64,000 bases of DNA from the NCBI RefSeq assembly GCF_011758805.1, contig NZ_JAANOW010000001.1:1-64000 (forward strand). Reading direction: 5' to 3'. This document shows positions 13,540 to 22,184 of the stretch, piece after piece. The first letter of the stretch is position 1, and every line of letters starts with the position of its first letter. The DNA comes from Mycolicibacterium fluoranthenivorans. Lineage in GTDB: Bacteria; Actinomycetota; Actinomycetes; Mycobacteriales; Mycobacteriaceae. Both the position numbers and the translations under genes were made by a program. The notes under the pieces were generated by a model. It was not told where the DNA came from, ran no database searches, and worked only from the letters and a program-made list of their open reading frames with translations.

Positions 13540-15084
13540 GTGCAGGTCACAAACGTGGGGCACGCGGGCTTCCGGCTTGACACGGCAGCAGGCAGCATCT
13601 TGTGCGACCCCTGGGTCAATCCGGCGTACTTCGCCTCCTGGTTCCCGTTCCCCGACAACAGCGCCCTGGACTGGGACGCGCTCGGGGACTGCGACTACCT
13701 CTACGTCAGCCACCTGCACAAAGACCATTTCGACCCGGTCAACCTGCGCGACCACGTCAACAAGGACGCGGTGGTGCTGTTGCCCGACTTCCCGGTGCCG
13801 GATCTGCGCCGCGAACTGGAGGCCCTCGGTTTCCACACCTTCGTCGAGACCACCGATTCGGTGAAGCACACCGTGACCGGCCCCAAGGGTGACCTGGACG
13901 TGATGATCATCGCGCTGCGGGCCCCCGCCGACGGCCCGATCGGGGACTCGGGCCTGGTGGTGTCGGACGGCGTCACGACGGTTTTCAACATGAACGACGC
14001 CCGGCCGGTGGAGTTGGACGTCCTGGCCCAGTTCGGTCATATCGACGTGCACATGCTGCAGTACTCCGGCGCCATCTGGTACCCGATGGTCTACGACATG
14101 CCGGCCCGGGCCAAGGAGGCGTTCGGCATCCAGAAGCGGCAGCGCCAGATGGACCGTTGCCGCCAGTACATCGCCCAGGTCGGGGCGACCTGGGTGGTGC
14201 CCTCGGCAGGGCCACCCTGTTTCCTGGATCCGGAATTGCGGGATCTCAACGACGATCACGGCGACCCGGCCAACATCTTCCCGGATCAGATCGTGTTCCT
14301 GGACCAGATGCGCAGCCACGGACACGACGGCGGACTGCTGATGATCCCCGGTTCCGTAGCGGATTTCACCGGCTCCCAACTGGATTCGCTGACGCATCCG
14401 GTGGACGATCCGGAGAGCATCTTCACCACCGGTAAGGCCGCCTATATCGAGGACTACGCGCAACGGATGGCGCCCGTGCTGGCCGCCGAGAAGGCGGGGT
14501 GGGCACCGGCCGAGGGCGAGTCGCTGCTGGAGCCGCTGCGTGCGCTGTTCGAACCGATCATGATCCAGTCCGATCAGATCTGCGACGGTATCGGATACCC
14601 CGTCGAACTGCGCCTGGGGCCGGAGACCATCGTTCTCGACTTCCCCAAACGCGCTGTGCGCGAGCCTGTTCCGGACGAGAAGTTCCGCTACGGTTTCGAG
14701 ATACCGGCCCAGTTGGTGCGTACCGTGGTCCGCGATCACGAACCCGACTGGGTGAACACCATCTTCCTGTCCACCCGGTTCAAAGCCTGGCGGGTCGGCG
14801 GATACAACGAGTACCTCTACACGTTCTTCAAGTGCCTCACCGATGAGCGGATCGCCTATGCAGACGGCTGGTTCGCCGAAGCCCACGACGACAGCGCCTC
14901 GACCACGCTGGACGGCTGGGAGATCCAGCGCCGGTGTCCGCACCTCAAGGCCGACCTGTCGAAATTCGGCGTGGTGGAAGGCTCCACGCTGACCTGCAAC
15001 CTGCACGGCTGGCAGTGGAACCTGGAGAACGGCCGCTGCCTGACGGCCAAGGGCCACCAGCTCAGGAGTGCGAGACGGTCATGA
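13540..15084 (+). CDS. Metallo-beta-lactamase-fold / Rieske [2Fe-2S] fusion protein
   Basis: Homologue of Rv3818. Residues 1 to about 300 form an MBL/UlaG-like domain with the metal motif HLHKDH (His58, His60, Asp62, His63). The last 60 residues carry a Rieske site with Cys466-Pro-His468 and Cys486-Asn-Leu-His489 followed by GWQW. The GTG at 13540 is preceded by AAAGGG and gives 514 residues; an ATG at 13507 is possible. The domain pair recalls CMP-sialic acid hydroxylase with the domains in reverse order, suggesting an oxygenase or electron-transfer enzyme. The substrate is unknown. It is coupled by a four-base overlap to a small downstream gene. Confidence 0.87.
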   Translation: MQVTNVGHAGFRLDTAAGSILCDPWVNPAYFASWFPFPDNSALDWDALGDCDYLYVSHLHKDHFDPVNLRDHVNKDAVVLLPDFPVPDLRRELEALGFHTFVETTDSVKHTVTGPKGDLDVMIIALRAPADGPIGDSGLVVSDGVTTVFNMNDARPVELDVLAQFGHIDVHMLQYSGAIWYPMVYDMPARAKEAFGIQKRQRQMDRCRQYIAQVGATWVVPSAGPPCFLDPELRDLNDDHGDPANIFPDQIVFLDQMRSHGHDGGLLMIPGSVADFTGSQLDSLTHPVDDPESIFTTGKAAYIEDYAQRMAPVLAAEKAGWAPAEGESLLEPLRALFEPIMIQSDQICDGIGYPVELRLGPETIVLDFPKRAVREPVPDEKFRYGFEIPAQLVRTVVRDHEPDWVNTIFLSTRFKAWRVGGYNEYLYTFFKCLTDERIAYADGWFAEAHDDSASTTLDGWEIQRRCPHLKADLSKFGVVEGSTLTCNLHGWQWNLENGRCLTAKGHQLRSARRS

Positions 15085-15419
15085 CGACGGCGGTGTCGTA
15101 TGACGACGGGCTGATCCAGCTGGATCGCCAGGCTCTGACGCTGCGCCGCTATCACTTCCCGTCGGGTACATCGAAGATCATTCCGCTGCAGTCGATCCGG
15201 GGTTACAAAGCCGAGACCATGGGGCTGGCGTTCGACCGGTTCCGAATCTGGGGGCCGTCGGACGACCCGCGCCGCTGGCTCCCCCTGGACGTGTGGCGGC
15301 CCATCAAGTCCACCCTGGTGGTGCTCGACGTGCCCGGCACCCGGCCGAGCCCCGCGTTCACGCCGTTGCGGGCCAAGGAGTTCCTGGCGGTGCTGGACGA
15401 ACTGCTCGGCCGCGACTAG
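15081..15419 (+). CDS. Small conserved protein, Rv3819-like, PH-like fold suspected
   Basis: A 112-residue soluble protein starting MTTAVSYDDGLIQLDRQ. Its ATG overlaps the stop of the Rieske fusion gene (ATGA), so it is very likely made together with it. The pattern of short beta strands with conserved WLPLDVWRPIKSTLVV and a final helix (RAKEFLAVLDELL) looks like a bacterial PH-type domain; this is an inference from pattern only. M. tuberculosis keeps the same pair (Rv3818-Rv3819). Its stop shares the bases CTAG with the stop of the convergent gene. Confidence 0.8.
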   Translation: MTTAVSYDDGLIQLDRQALTLRRYHFPSGTSKIIPLQSIRGYKAETMGLAFDRFRIWGPSDDPRRWLPLDVWRPIKSTLVVLDVPGTRPSPAFTPLRAKEFLAVLDELLGRD

Positions 15420-16225
15420 CTGCTGCCCGAAACCTTTTGCCGCAGTTCGGAGAACTCATCCGAAGTGGTGTCATACACCCGGACCACCGCCTCGTCGCCG
15501 GGCTTGAGGAAGGTCGACTCACCCAGCGCGGTGTAGCGCGTCGCACCGATCCCGATGAGCACCCGGTCGGGGTGACCCGACGCGACCATCAGGGCGCCGA
15601 CGTCCTCCAGTGGGGTGTCCGGCGAACCCTTCTGGTTGGCCAGCCGTTCGGTGATCCAGTCCAGCAGCACTTCGCCGTAGTAGGAATAGCCCAGCAGCGG
15701 GCTGTCCACCCCGTACTCATGTTCTTGTCCGTCGGCGGTATTGAGGTAGCACACCAACCGCAACGTCGCGGTCGGGCCGTCCGGGGTGAGGTCGCTGATA
15801 TCGAAGAACTCGCGCGCCACGCCTTTGGACGCCGGGCCCCAGTTCTTCTTGTGGCTGATCTTCGGCGCGTTGGGCCGCCGGATCGAGCAGTCGTTGAACG
15901 CGCCGAGCGCGAACGGCACGAGCGAGGTGACGGTGTCACCCTGCCAGCGCACCTCACACGCCAGTCCGACCTCGGGTTCGATCTGGAGGTTCAGCGGGGT
16001 CTCACTGGCCGGCAACACGATCGTGTCGTGCGACAGCGGGAACTCGCCCAGGAAGCCGTCGTATCCCGGTGCGTACCAGGGAAAGATGCCCTTGGGGGCT
16101 GGGCCCTCGGACTTGACGTTGACGAAATCCGCTGCCTCCCCGGCTTGTTCGAGGTGTCCGGCGAAATTGCCCGCCACTCCGAAGCCGAACCAGTTCCGCA
16201 GCTCCGCGTCGTCGAGTTCGATCAT
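15416..16225 (-). CDS. DUF5718-like protein, possibly fumarylacetoacetase-like fold
   Basis: A 269-residue soluble protein starting [29 protein letters not shown]. The blocks [42 protein letters not shown] and [22 protein letters not shown] resemble the metal-binding core of fumarylacetoacetate hydrolases, but I could not confirm this. I recall the family as DUF5718. The ATG overlaps the serS stop (ATGA), so it is in an operon with seryl-tRNA synthetase. M. tuberculosis does not have it next to serS. Confidence 0.75.
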   Translation of the reverse strand: MIELDDAELRNWFGFGVAGNFAGHLEQAGEAADFVNVKSEGPAPKGIFPWYAPGYDGFLGEFPLSHDTIVLPASETPLNLQIEPEVGLACEVRWQGDTVTSLVPFALGAFNDCSIRRPNAPKISHKKNWGPASKGVAREFFDISDLTPDGPTATLRLVCYLNTADGQEHEYGVDSPLLGYSYYGEVLLDWITERLANQKGSPDTPLEDVGALMVASGHPDRVLIGIGATRYTALGESTFLKPGDEAVVRVYDTTSDEFSELRQKVSGSS

Positions 16226-17475
16226 GGTGTCAGGACCTCCGTACCGAGATAGGGCACCAGCGCGGCGGGCACCCGCACACTGCCGTCGGGCTGCTGATGG
16301 TTCTCCAGGATGGCGACCAGCCAGCGGGTGGTCGCCAGGGTGCCGTTGAGTGTCGCGGCGATCTGCGGCTTGCCGTCGTCGTCGCGGTAGCGGGTGGACA
16401 ACCGGCGGGCCTGGAACGTCGAGCAGTTCGAGGTGGAGGTGAGTTCGCGGTAGGTCCCCTGAGTGGGCACCCAGGCCTCGCAGTCGTACTTGCGCGCAGC
16501 CGATGAGCCGAGATCGCCTGCGGCGACGTCGATCACACGGTAGGGCACCTCGATGGCGGCCAGCATCTCGCGCTGCCAGCCCAGCAGCCGCTGGTGTTCG
16601 GCCTCGGCGTCCTGCGGCTTGCAGTAGACGAATGCCTCGACCTTGTCGAACTGGTGCACGCGGATGATGCCCCGGGTGTCCTTGCCGTAACTCCCCGCCT
16701 CGCGGCGGAAGCACGACGACCACCCGGCATAACGCTTCGGGCCGTCGGACAGGTCCAGGATCTCGTCGGCGTGATAGCCCGCCAGCGGCACCTCGGAGGT
16801 GCCCACCAGGTACAGGTCGTCTTCCTCGAGCCGGTAGATCTCGTCGGCATGGGAACCGAGGAATCCGGTGCCTGCCATCACCTCCGGACGCACCAGCACC
16901 GGCGGGATCATCAGGGTGAAACCGTTGGCGGTCGCCAGCTTGACGGCGAGCTGCAGCAGGCCGAGCTGCAGCAGTGCACCCTGACCGGTCAGGAAGTAGA
17001 AGCGCGATCCCGACACCTTGGCGCCGCGCTCCATGTCGATCAGACCCAGCGCCTCACCGAGTTCCAGATGATCCTTGGGATCCGACAGGGAACCCGGCTC
17101 ACCCACCACGTCCAGCACGACGAAATTGTCCTCACCGCCGGCGGGCACGCCGTCGACGATGACGTTGGCGACGGCCAGATGGGCGGCGGTGAAGACGGCC
17201 TCGGCGTCGGCCTGGGCGGCTTCGGCGGACTTGACGGCCTCGGCGAGTTCCTTCGCCCGCGCCAGCAGAGCGGGGCGTTCCTCCGGGGAGGCCTGGCCCA
17301 CCGACTTGCTCGCCGCCTTCTGTTCGGCGCGCAGGTTGTCCGCGGCAGAGATGGCGGAACGGCGGGCGGTATCCGCTTCCAGCAGGGCGTCCACCAGGCC
17401 CGGATCCTCGCCACGGGCTCGTTGTGACGCGCGTACCCGGTCGGGTTCGTCACGCAGCAGCTTGAGGTCGATCAC
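16222..17475 (-). CDS. serS: Seryl-tRNA synthetase
   Basis: A class II aminoacyl-tRNA synthetase (Rv3834c homologue). It starts with [18 protein letters not shown] and the long N-terminal coiled-coil arm (about 30-100). Motif 2 is [21 protein letters not shown], and the region before motif 3 is [16 protein letters not shown], then [18 protein letters not shown]. The GTG at 17475 gives 417 residues, as expected (about 419). The open frame upstream to 17532 is not part of the gene. It is divergent from the septum-formation-domain gene across 114 bases. Confidence 0.96.
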   Translation of the reverse strand: MIDLKLLRDEPDRVRASQRARGEDPGLVDALLEADTARRSAISAADNLRAEQKAASKSVGQASPEERPALLARAKELAEAVKSAEAAQADAEAVFTAAHLAVANVIVDGVPAGGEDNFVVLDVVGEPGSLSDPKDHLELGEALGLIDMERGAKVSGSRFYFLTGQGALLQLGLLQLAVKLATANGFTLMIPPVLVRPEVMAGTGFLGSHADEIYRLEEDDLYLVGTSEVPLAGYHADEILDLSDGPKRYAGWSSCFRREAGSYGKDTRGIIRVHQFDKVEAFVYCKPQDAEAEHQRLLGWQREMLAAIEVPYRVIDVAAGDLGSSAARKYDCEAWVPTQGTYRELTSTSNCSTFQARRLSTRYRDDDGKPQIAATLNGTLATTRWLVAILENHQQPDGSVRVPAALVPYLGTEVLTP

Positions 17476-17553
17476 GGCAGCAACCCTACTGTGCCGCACG
17501 GCGCCGGCCGGGGCAGCATGCCACAACCACATAACTTTACAACTGCATCACTT

Positions 17554-17580
17554 GTCACAGCCCGTGACACGCCTGTCACA
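17554..17580. promoter_or_regulatory. GTCACA repeats upstream of the septum-formation-domain gene, MtrA-like
   Basis: Two direct GTCACA copies (17554-17559 and 17575-17580), 21 bases apart, with an inverted GTGACA between them at 17564-17569. They lie 10-36 bases before the ATG at 17590. Direct GTCACA repeats are reported for the response regulator MtrA, which controls cell-wall and division genes. The assignment is a motif match only. Confidence 0.35.
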
Positions 17581-17589
17581 ATAGAGCCG

Positions 17590-19023
17590 ATGTTGGACGC
17601 ACCCGAACACCCGGAGCCGTTCCTGCCCGACGGGACGGCTGAGCCGACCCAGCCGCAGCGACGCCTGGGTTGGTTGCGGGATGCGCAGCTCACCCCGACG
17701 CGGCGCGCCCTGCTCCTGACCGCCCTCGGCGGACTCATGATCGCCGGTGTCATCACCGTCCTGCCCGACACCGCGGCCGGTGGCCGGCTGGCCGGCCTGA
17801 GCTCGGGCGCCGGTGGACTGTCCCGCGTCAACAGCACATTCGACCACGCCTCCAGCGGCGCCTGCCTGAACTGGCCCGACCGGGTACCCGATGCCGCCAA
17901 GATCGTCGACTGCACCACCGAGCACCGGTTCGAGGTCGCCGAGGCAGTCGACCTGAAGGCCTTCCCCGGCACCGAGTACGGCCCCAACGCCGCGCCGCCG
18001 TCGCCGGCCCGTATCCAGCAGATCAGCCAGGAACAGTGCCAGAGCGCCGTCCAGCGCTACCTGGGCGACAAGTACGACCCGAACGGCCGGTTCGCGGTCA
18101 GCCTGCTCTGGTCCGGGGAGAAGGCATGGCGGCAGAACGGCGAACGCCGGATGCTGTGCGGCCTGCAGTTGCCCGGCGCCGACAATCAGCAGCAGGCCTT
18201 CCAGGGCAAGGTCGCCGCGGTGGACCAGTCCAAGGTGTGGCCGGCCGGAACCTGCCTGGGCATCGACCCCGCCACCAACCAGCCGACCGATGTACCGGTC
18301 GACTGCGCGAGCCCACACGCCCTCGAGGTCACCGGCGCGGTGAACCTCGCCGAGAAGTACCCCGCCGGCGTCCCGCCCGACCAGGAACAGGACTCCTACG
18401 TCAAGGACACCTGCGCCAAGGTCACCGATGACTACCTGGCGCCGCTGAAACTGCGCACCACCACGCTGACCCTGGTCTACAGCACCATCTCGCTGCCCAG
18501 CTGGCTGGCGGGCAGCCACCAGGTGTCCTGCAGTATCGGCACCACGCTGGGCAACGGCGGCTGGTCCACGCTGCTCAACAGCGCCAAGGGCGCCCTGATG
18601 ATCAACGGCCGGCCCCCGGTCCCGCCGCCGGACATCCCCGACGAGCGGCTGAACATGCCGGCCATCCCGCTGCCGCCGATCGACCTGTCCCAGAACCAGT
18701 ACTCGGGATCGTCTGACTCCAGCCAGTCCTCGCAGCAGACGCAGTCGACCCAGCAGACCCAGTCCAACCAGCACCTGCCCGGCCAGGCGAGCCAGACGCC
18801 CGCCACCCAGAGCACTCAGCCGTCGACGGCCGCGCCGGTGCCGCCGGGGAACACCTTCCTCAACGGTCCGCCGCCTCCCGACCAGGTCGGTGACCAGCCG
18901 GTACCGGCTGGTCCGCCACTGGACGGTCCGCCGCCCCCCGCGGACGCGCCCGCCGCACCCGCCCCGGCGGGTCCGGCTCCCGGCCCGGCAGAGCCGGTGC
19001 TGCCGCCCGCACCGGTGCAGTAA
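17590..19023 (+). CDS. Membrane-anchored septum-formation-domain protein, Rv3835-like
   Basis: A 477-residue protein with a cytoplasmic N-terminus (MLDAPEHPEP...), one membrane helix (about 42-60, ALLLTALGGLMIAGVITVL) and an extracytoplasmic part. That part has two Septum_form repeats: SGACLNWPDRVP...DCTTEHRFEVAEAVDL and GTCLGIDPATNQ...DCASPHALEVTGAVNL, each with paired cysteines. The tail is Gln/Ser-rich, then Pro-rich, which suggests passage through the cell wall. The ATG at 17590 matches the M. tuberculosis start (MLNAPEHP); the upstream extension is rejected. Its function is unproven; a division or cell-wall role is inferred from the domain. Confidence 0.85.
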   Translation: MLDAPEHPEPFLPDGTAEPTQPQRRLGWLRDAQLTPTRRALLLTALGGLMIAGVITVLPDTAAGGRLAGLSSGAGGLSRVNSTFDHASSGACLNWPDRVPDAAKIVDCTTEHRFEVAEAVDLKAFPGTEYGPNAAPPSPARIQQISQEQCQSAVQRYLGDKYDPNGRFAVSLLWSGEKAWRQNGERRMLCGLQLPGADNQQQAFQGKVAAVDQSKVWPAGTCLGIDPATNQPTDVPVDCASPHALEVTGAVNLAEKYPAGVPPDQEQDSYVKDTCAKVTDDYLAPLKLRTTTLTLVYSTISLPSWLAGSHQVSCSIGTTLGNGGWSTLLNSAKGALMINGRPPVPPPDIPDERLNMPAIPLPPIDLSQNQYSGSSDSSQSSQQTQSTQQTQSNQHLPGQASQTPATQSTQPSTAAPVPPGNTFLNGPPPPDQVGDQPVPAGPPLDGPPPPADAPAAPAPAGPAPGPAEPVLPPAPVQ

Positions 19024-19030
19024 TCGCGCG

Positions 19031-19381
19031 ATGCCGGTACAGATGAACCGGAAACGGTTCGACGAACTGGTGTCGGATGCACTGGACCTCATCCCGCCGG
19101 AGCTGGCCGCCGCCGCCGACAACGTGGTCTTCCTGGTGGAGGGTCACCATCCCGAGGAGCCCGATCTGCTGGGCCTCTACGAGGGTGTCGCACTGACCGA
19201 ACGCGACTCGTCCTACGGCGGCTATCTGCCGGACACCATCACCATCTACCGCGACGCCCTGCTGCAGATGTGCGAGTCCGAGCAGGAGGTGGTGGAAGAG
19301 GTGGCGATCACCCTGGTCCACGAGTTGGCCCACCACTTCGGTATCGACGACGACCGGCTGCACGAATTGGGCTGGGCCTGA
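19031..19381 (+). CDS. Small zincin-type metallopeptidase, Rv3836-like
   Basis: A 116-residue protein whose C-terminus contains VHELAHHFGIDDDRLHELGW, a full HExxHxxGxxD zinc signature as in Zincin_1 (PF06262) proteins. The ATG is at 19031; a second ATG at 19043 (MNRKRFDEL) fits the family start equally well. It follows the septum-formation-domain gene by seven bases, so they are one transcription unit. The family looks like minimal metallopeptidases, but no substrate is known. Confidence 0.85.
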   Translation: MPVQMNRKRFDELVSDALDLIPPELAAAADNVVFLVEGHHPEEPDLLGLYEGVALTERDSSYGGYLPDTITIYRDALLQMCESEQEVVEEVAITLVHELAHHFGIDDDRLHELGWA

Positions 19382-19451
19382 CGACGAAACGACGGGCGAT
19401 CATCCCGCGTGGGAACCCACCGATGTCGGTGTGCAGTGCTAAGAACGGGTC

Positions 19452-19703
19452 ATGAGCATCAGCGAGGAGCCGAAGGCGGAATCGCGCACGAGTGCTGAAT
19501 GCCGGGAGTGCGCGGGCGGTCTCGCACACTGCCACGGCACGGTGATCCTGCACATCGGTCAGCGGGCCGAATGCACCGACGACTGCGGCGTCCCGGAGAT
19601 CGCGCACACCCTGACCATCGACTGCGCAGTCCTCGGGTGCGGTTGCGCCGCGGATCAGCCCATCGGGTCGGGCACCGGGTCCTCGCGGGTGCGCTCCGCG
19701 TAG
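19452..19703 (+). CDS. Small Cys-rich protein, function unknown
   Basis: An 83-residue product with CRECAGGLAHCHGT, ECTDDC and CAVLGCGCA: nine cysteines and two histidines in CxxC-like pairs, which suggests a bound metal ion. I recall similar short mycobacterial proteins with a CRECGGxLDHCHGT block. The ATG at 19452 has only a weak ribosome site. The C-terminal 16 codons overlap the convergent histidine phosphatase gene; the Cys-rich part ends before the overlap, so the real protein may be slightly degenerate at the end. Confidence 0.6.
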   Translation: MSISEEPKAESRTSAECRECAGGLAHCHGTVILHIGQRAECTDDCGVPEIAHTLTIDCAVLGCGCAADQPIGSGTGSSRVRSA

Positions 19704-20326
19704 AACGGCGGGCTGAGCGCGCCCCACTGGACGCAACTCCACCGGCCGTCGGTGATCGGGCTGAGCACCACGCTCTCGGTGTTGGCCAGATGGTGATCGA
19801 GGGCGAACTTCCCGTCGACACCGGCCAGCACCGCAGCCACCAACCGGATCGCCGCGCCGTGGCTGACCACCACGATGTCGTGCTGCCAGTCGTGGTCGTC
19901 GAGGTGCCGCATCCGCAGCCTGGTGAGCACGGGGACGACGCGCTGAAGAACCTGTCTGCCACTCTCCCCGCCGGGCATGGCCGCGTCGATATCGCCCAGC
20001 TGCCAGCGTTCGTAGATCGCGTCGAACTGCGCGACGGCGGCCTCGTCGTTGCGGTCTTCCAGGTCGCCGACCTGGACCTCGTAGATATCGTCGAACTCGT
20101 GTGGTGTCAGGGTCAGGCCGGCCCCGATGTGTCCGGCCGTCTCCCTGGCCCGGGTGGCCACCGAATGGCCGACCAGGCCGACGGGGTGGCTCCAGTCGCG
20201 GGTGAACGTCTGCGCCTGTTCGTGGCCGAGTTCGGTGAGCGCGGCACCGGGTGGGCGGGTGTCGAGGCGTCTTTCGACATTGCCGAACGACTGCCCGTGC
20301 CGCACCAGAACCAGCCGCCCGCTCAC
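19655..20326 (-). CDS. Histidine phosphatase family protein, Rv3837c-like
   Basis: A phosphoglycerate mutase-like phosphatase. The catalytic motif LVLVRHGQSFGNVERRLDT lies at the N-terminus and the second His is in VVSHGAAIRLVAAVLAG. The GTG at 20326 overlaps the pheA stop (GTGA), giving 223 residues. The longer frame to 20359 would run into pheA and is not supported. In mycobacteria this enzyme follows pheA. Its substrate is unproven; a role as a general phosphatase, not a glycolytic mutase, is likely. Confidence 0.88.
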   Translation of the reverse strand: MSGRLVLVRHGQSFGNVERRLDTRPPGAALTELGHEQAQTFTRDWSHPVGLVGHSVATRARETAGHIGAGLTLTPHEFDDIYEVQVGDLEDRNDEAAVAQFDAIYERWQLGDIDAAMPGGESGRQVLQRVVPVLTRLRMRHLDDHDWQHDIVVVSHGAAIRLVAAVLAGVDGKFALDHHLANTESVVLSPITDGRWSCVQWGALSPPFYAERTREDPVPDPMG

Positions 20327-21255
20327 GATCGCTCCCCCCGTCGAAGTGCCGTCAACCACCGGGTCGCCTCGCGTGCCTTCTCCGATCCCGGCGGGTTCGC
20401 CCCGACCGCGGCGCCGGTCGGCCAGGAACCCAGATACCGGACATCGACGCAGCGCCGATACAGCGCCTTGAGCGCCTCGGCGACGGCGTCATCGGCGATA
20501 TGCCCGACACAATCGAGGAAGAACTTGTAGGTACCCAATTCCGTTCGGGTGGGCCGTGATTCGATGCGGGTGAGGTCGATCCCGCGAATCGCGAACTCGG
20601 TCATGGCGGCCACCAGCGCGCCGGGTTCGTTGTCCAGGCTCAGCACCACCGAGGTGCGATCGGCGCCGGTGCGGGCGGGCGGCGGCCCGGGCGGGCCGGC
20701 CAGCACGAACCGGGTCCGGGCGTTCGGCTCGTCGACCACACCGGCGGCGAGCACCGACAGCCCGTAACGCTGCGCGGCCAGCGCCGTGCTGACCCCGGCG
20801 TCCGCGCGGCCGTCGGCGACATCCGCGGCGGCCGCGGCATTGGATTGGGTGGGAACCACCACCGCCTGCGGCAGTTCGGCGGCCAGCCACCGCCGAACCT
20901 GGGCGGCCGCGACCGGGAAGGCCGCGATGGTGGCGACATCAGGGGCGGCCACACCCGCCCGGGCCACGATGCTGAACGCGACGTCGAGGGTGTGCTCGGC
21001 GTAGATCTGCAGCGCCGATCCGGTGGCGAGGGCGTCGAGGGAGGGCAGCACCGACCCTTCGATGGAGTTCTCGATGGGCACGCAGGCATAGGACGCCGCG
21101 CCGGCGCGGACGGCTTCCAGCGCTGCGGGCGGGCTGTCACACGGCACCGGCGTGAAATCGCCACCACCGCCGGGGACCAGCGCACCGGCCGCCATCTGCA
21201 GCAATGCCGCCTCGGTGAACGTTCCCTCCGGTCCGAGATAGGCGATGCGCGGCAC
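20323..21255 (-). CDS. pheA: Prephenate dehydratase
   Basis: Converts prephenate to phenylpyruvate in phenylalanine synthesis (Rv3838c homologue). The 310 residues start MPRIAYLGPEGTFTEAAL. The catalytic domain ends with the substrate motif TRFVLAG (Thr-Arg-Phe). The C-terminal ACT domain carries the phenylalanine-binding motif IESRPTRTELGTYKFFLDC. It is therefore a feedback-regulated monofunctional enzyme. It is co-transcribed with the histidine phosphatase gene and divergent from the DUF2470 gene. Confidence 0.95.
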   Translation of the reverse strand: MPRIAYLGPEGTFTEAALLQMAAGALVPGGGGDFTPVPCDSPPAALEAVRAGAASYACVPIENSIEGSVLPSLDALATGSALQIYAEHTLDVAFSIVARAGVAAPDVATIAAFPVAAAQVRRWLAAELPQAVVVPTQSNAAAAADVADGRADAGVSTALAAQRYGLSVLAAGVVDEPNARTRFVLAGPPGPPPARTGADRTSVVLSLDNEPGALVAAMTEFAIRGIDLTRIESRPTRTELGTYKFFLDCVGHIADDAVAEALKALYRRCVDVRYLGSWPTGAAVGANPPGSEKAREATRWLTALRRGERS

Positions 21256-21332
21256 GGCTCCAACCCTAGTGGCTCACCGCGGCGGCTCAGGTACGCCGAG
21301 AGGAAAACCTTGCGCCGCCCTCAGTCGTATAG

Positions 21333-21351
21333 TTAAGTAAGGCTTACCTCA
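21333..21351. promoter_or_regulatory. IdeR/DtxR-type iron box
   Basis: TTAAGTAAGGCTTACCTCA matches the 19-base IdeR consensus TTAGGTTAGGCTAACCTAA at 15 positions and lies 20 bases before the DUF2470 start. In M. tuberculosis the equivalent gene Rv3839 is reported as IdeR-controlled. Confidence 0.75.
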
Positions 21352-21370
21352 CTAATCGGAAGGCGGTCAG

Positions 21371-22162
21371 ATGACGACTGTGGTGGCGGCACCGACAACG
21401 GCAGAGCGGATCCGCAGCGCCTGCGCCCGGGCCGGCGGCGCGATGCTGGCGGTCGACGGGCTCGAACCGGTCGCCACTCCCGTGCACCACTTGCTCGCCG
21501 ACGGCTCGTTCGCGGTCACCATCCCCACCGATGGCCCGCTGGCCGGCTCGCTGGTGTCCGCCGGCGCGGGCGGCCTGCAGGCCGTGCTGGAAATGACCGA
21601 TTACGCGCCGCTGCCGCTCCGCGAACCGGTGCGCTCGCTGGTGTGGATCCGCGGCCGGTTGTTCACCGTGCCCGCCGGCGAGATCCCGGGCGTGCTCGAT
21701 CTAGTCGCCACCGAACACCCCAATCCCGCTCTGCTGCAGGTGAACACCGAAGGCTCCGCGGGATACGAGACCGCGTACGCGCTGGTTCGCCTGGAGATCG
21801 AATCCGTGGTGGTCGCCGACTCGACCGGCGCCGAGTCGGTGGGTGTGGGCGCCTTGCTGGAGGCACTGCCCGACCCGTTCTGCGGCCTGGAGTCGGGCTG
21901 GCTGCGCCACCTGGAGTCGGCGCACCGCGATGTCGTGGAACGCCTGTCGGCGCGCCTGCCGATGACCCTGCGCAGCGGCCGGGTCCGGCCCCTGGGCCTG
22001 GACCGCTACGGCGTCCAGCTGCGCGTCGAGGACGAGTCCGGTGACCACGATGTGCGGCTGCCGTTCGCCAAACCGGTCGACGACGTCACCGGGCTGAGCC
22101 AGGCCATCCGCGTGCTGATGGGCTGCCCGTTCCTCAACGGGCTACGCGCGCGCCGAATCTGA
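21371..22162 (+). CDS. DUF2470-domain protein, iron-regulated, Rv3839-like
   Basis: A 263-residue protein with an N-terminal FMN-binding split-barrel-like region (LLADGSFAVTIPTDGPL, LREPVRSLVWIRGRL) and a C-terminal DUF2470 domain (LESAHRDVVERLSARLPM...VRPLGLDRYGVQLRV...VRLPFAKPVDDVTGL). This arrangement recalls HugZ/HutZ-type haem-utilisation proteins, which fits control by the iron box just upstream. The ATG at 21371 follows GGAAGG. A haem or iron role is likely but not proven. Confidence 0.82.
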   Translation: MTTVVAAPTTAERIRSACARAGGAMLAVDGLEPVATPVHHLLADGSFAVTIPTDGPLAGSLVSAGAGGLQAVLEMTDYAPLPLREPVRSLVWIRGRLFTVPAGEIPGVLDLVATEHPNPALLQVNTEGSAGYETAYALVRLEIESVVVADSTGAESVGVGALLEALPDPFCGLESGWLRHLESAHRDVVERLSARLPMTLRSGRVRPLGLDRYGVQLRVEDESGDHDVRLPFAKPVDDVTGLSQAIRVLMGCPFLNGLRARRI

Positions 22163-22184
22163 GCACACCGCCGCGACGGTTACC

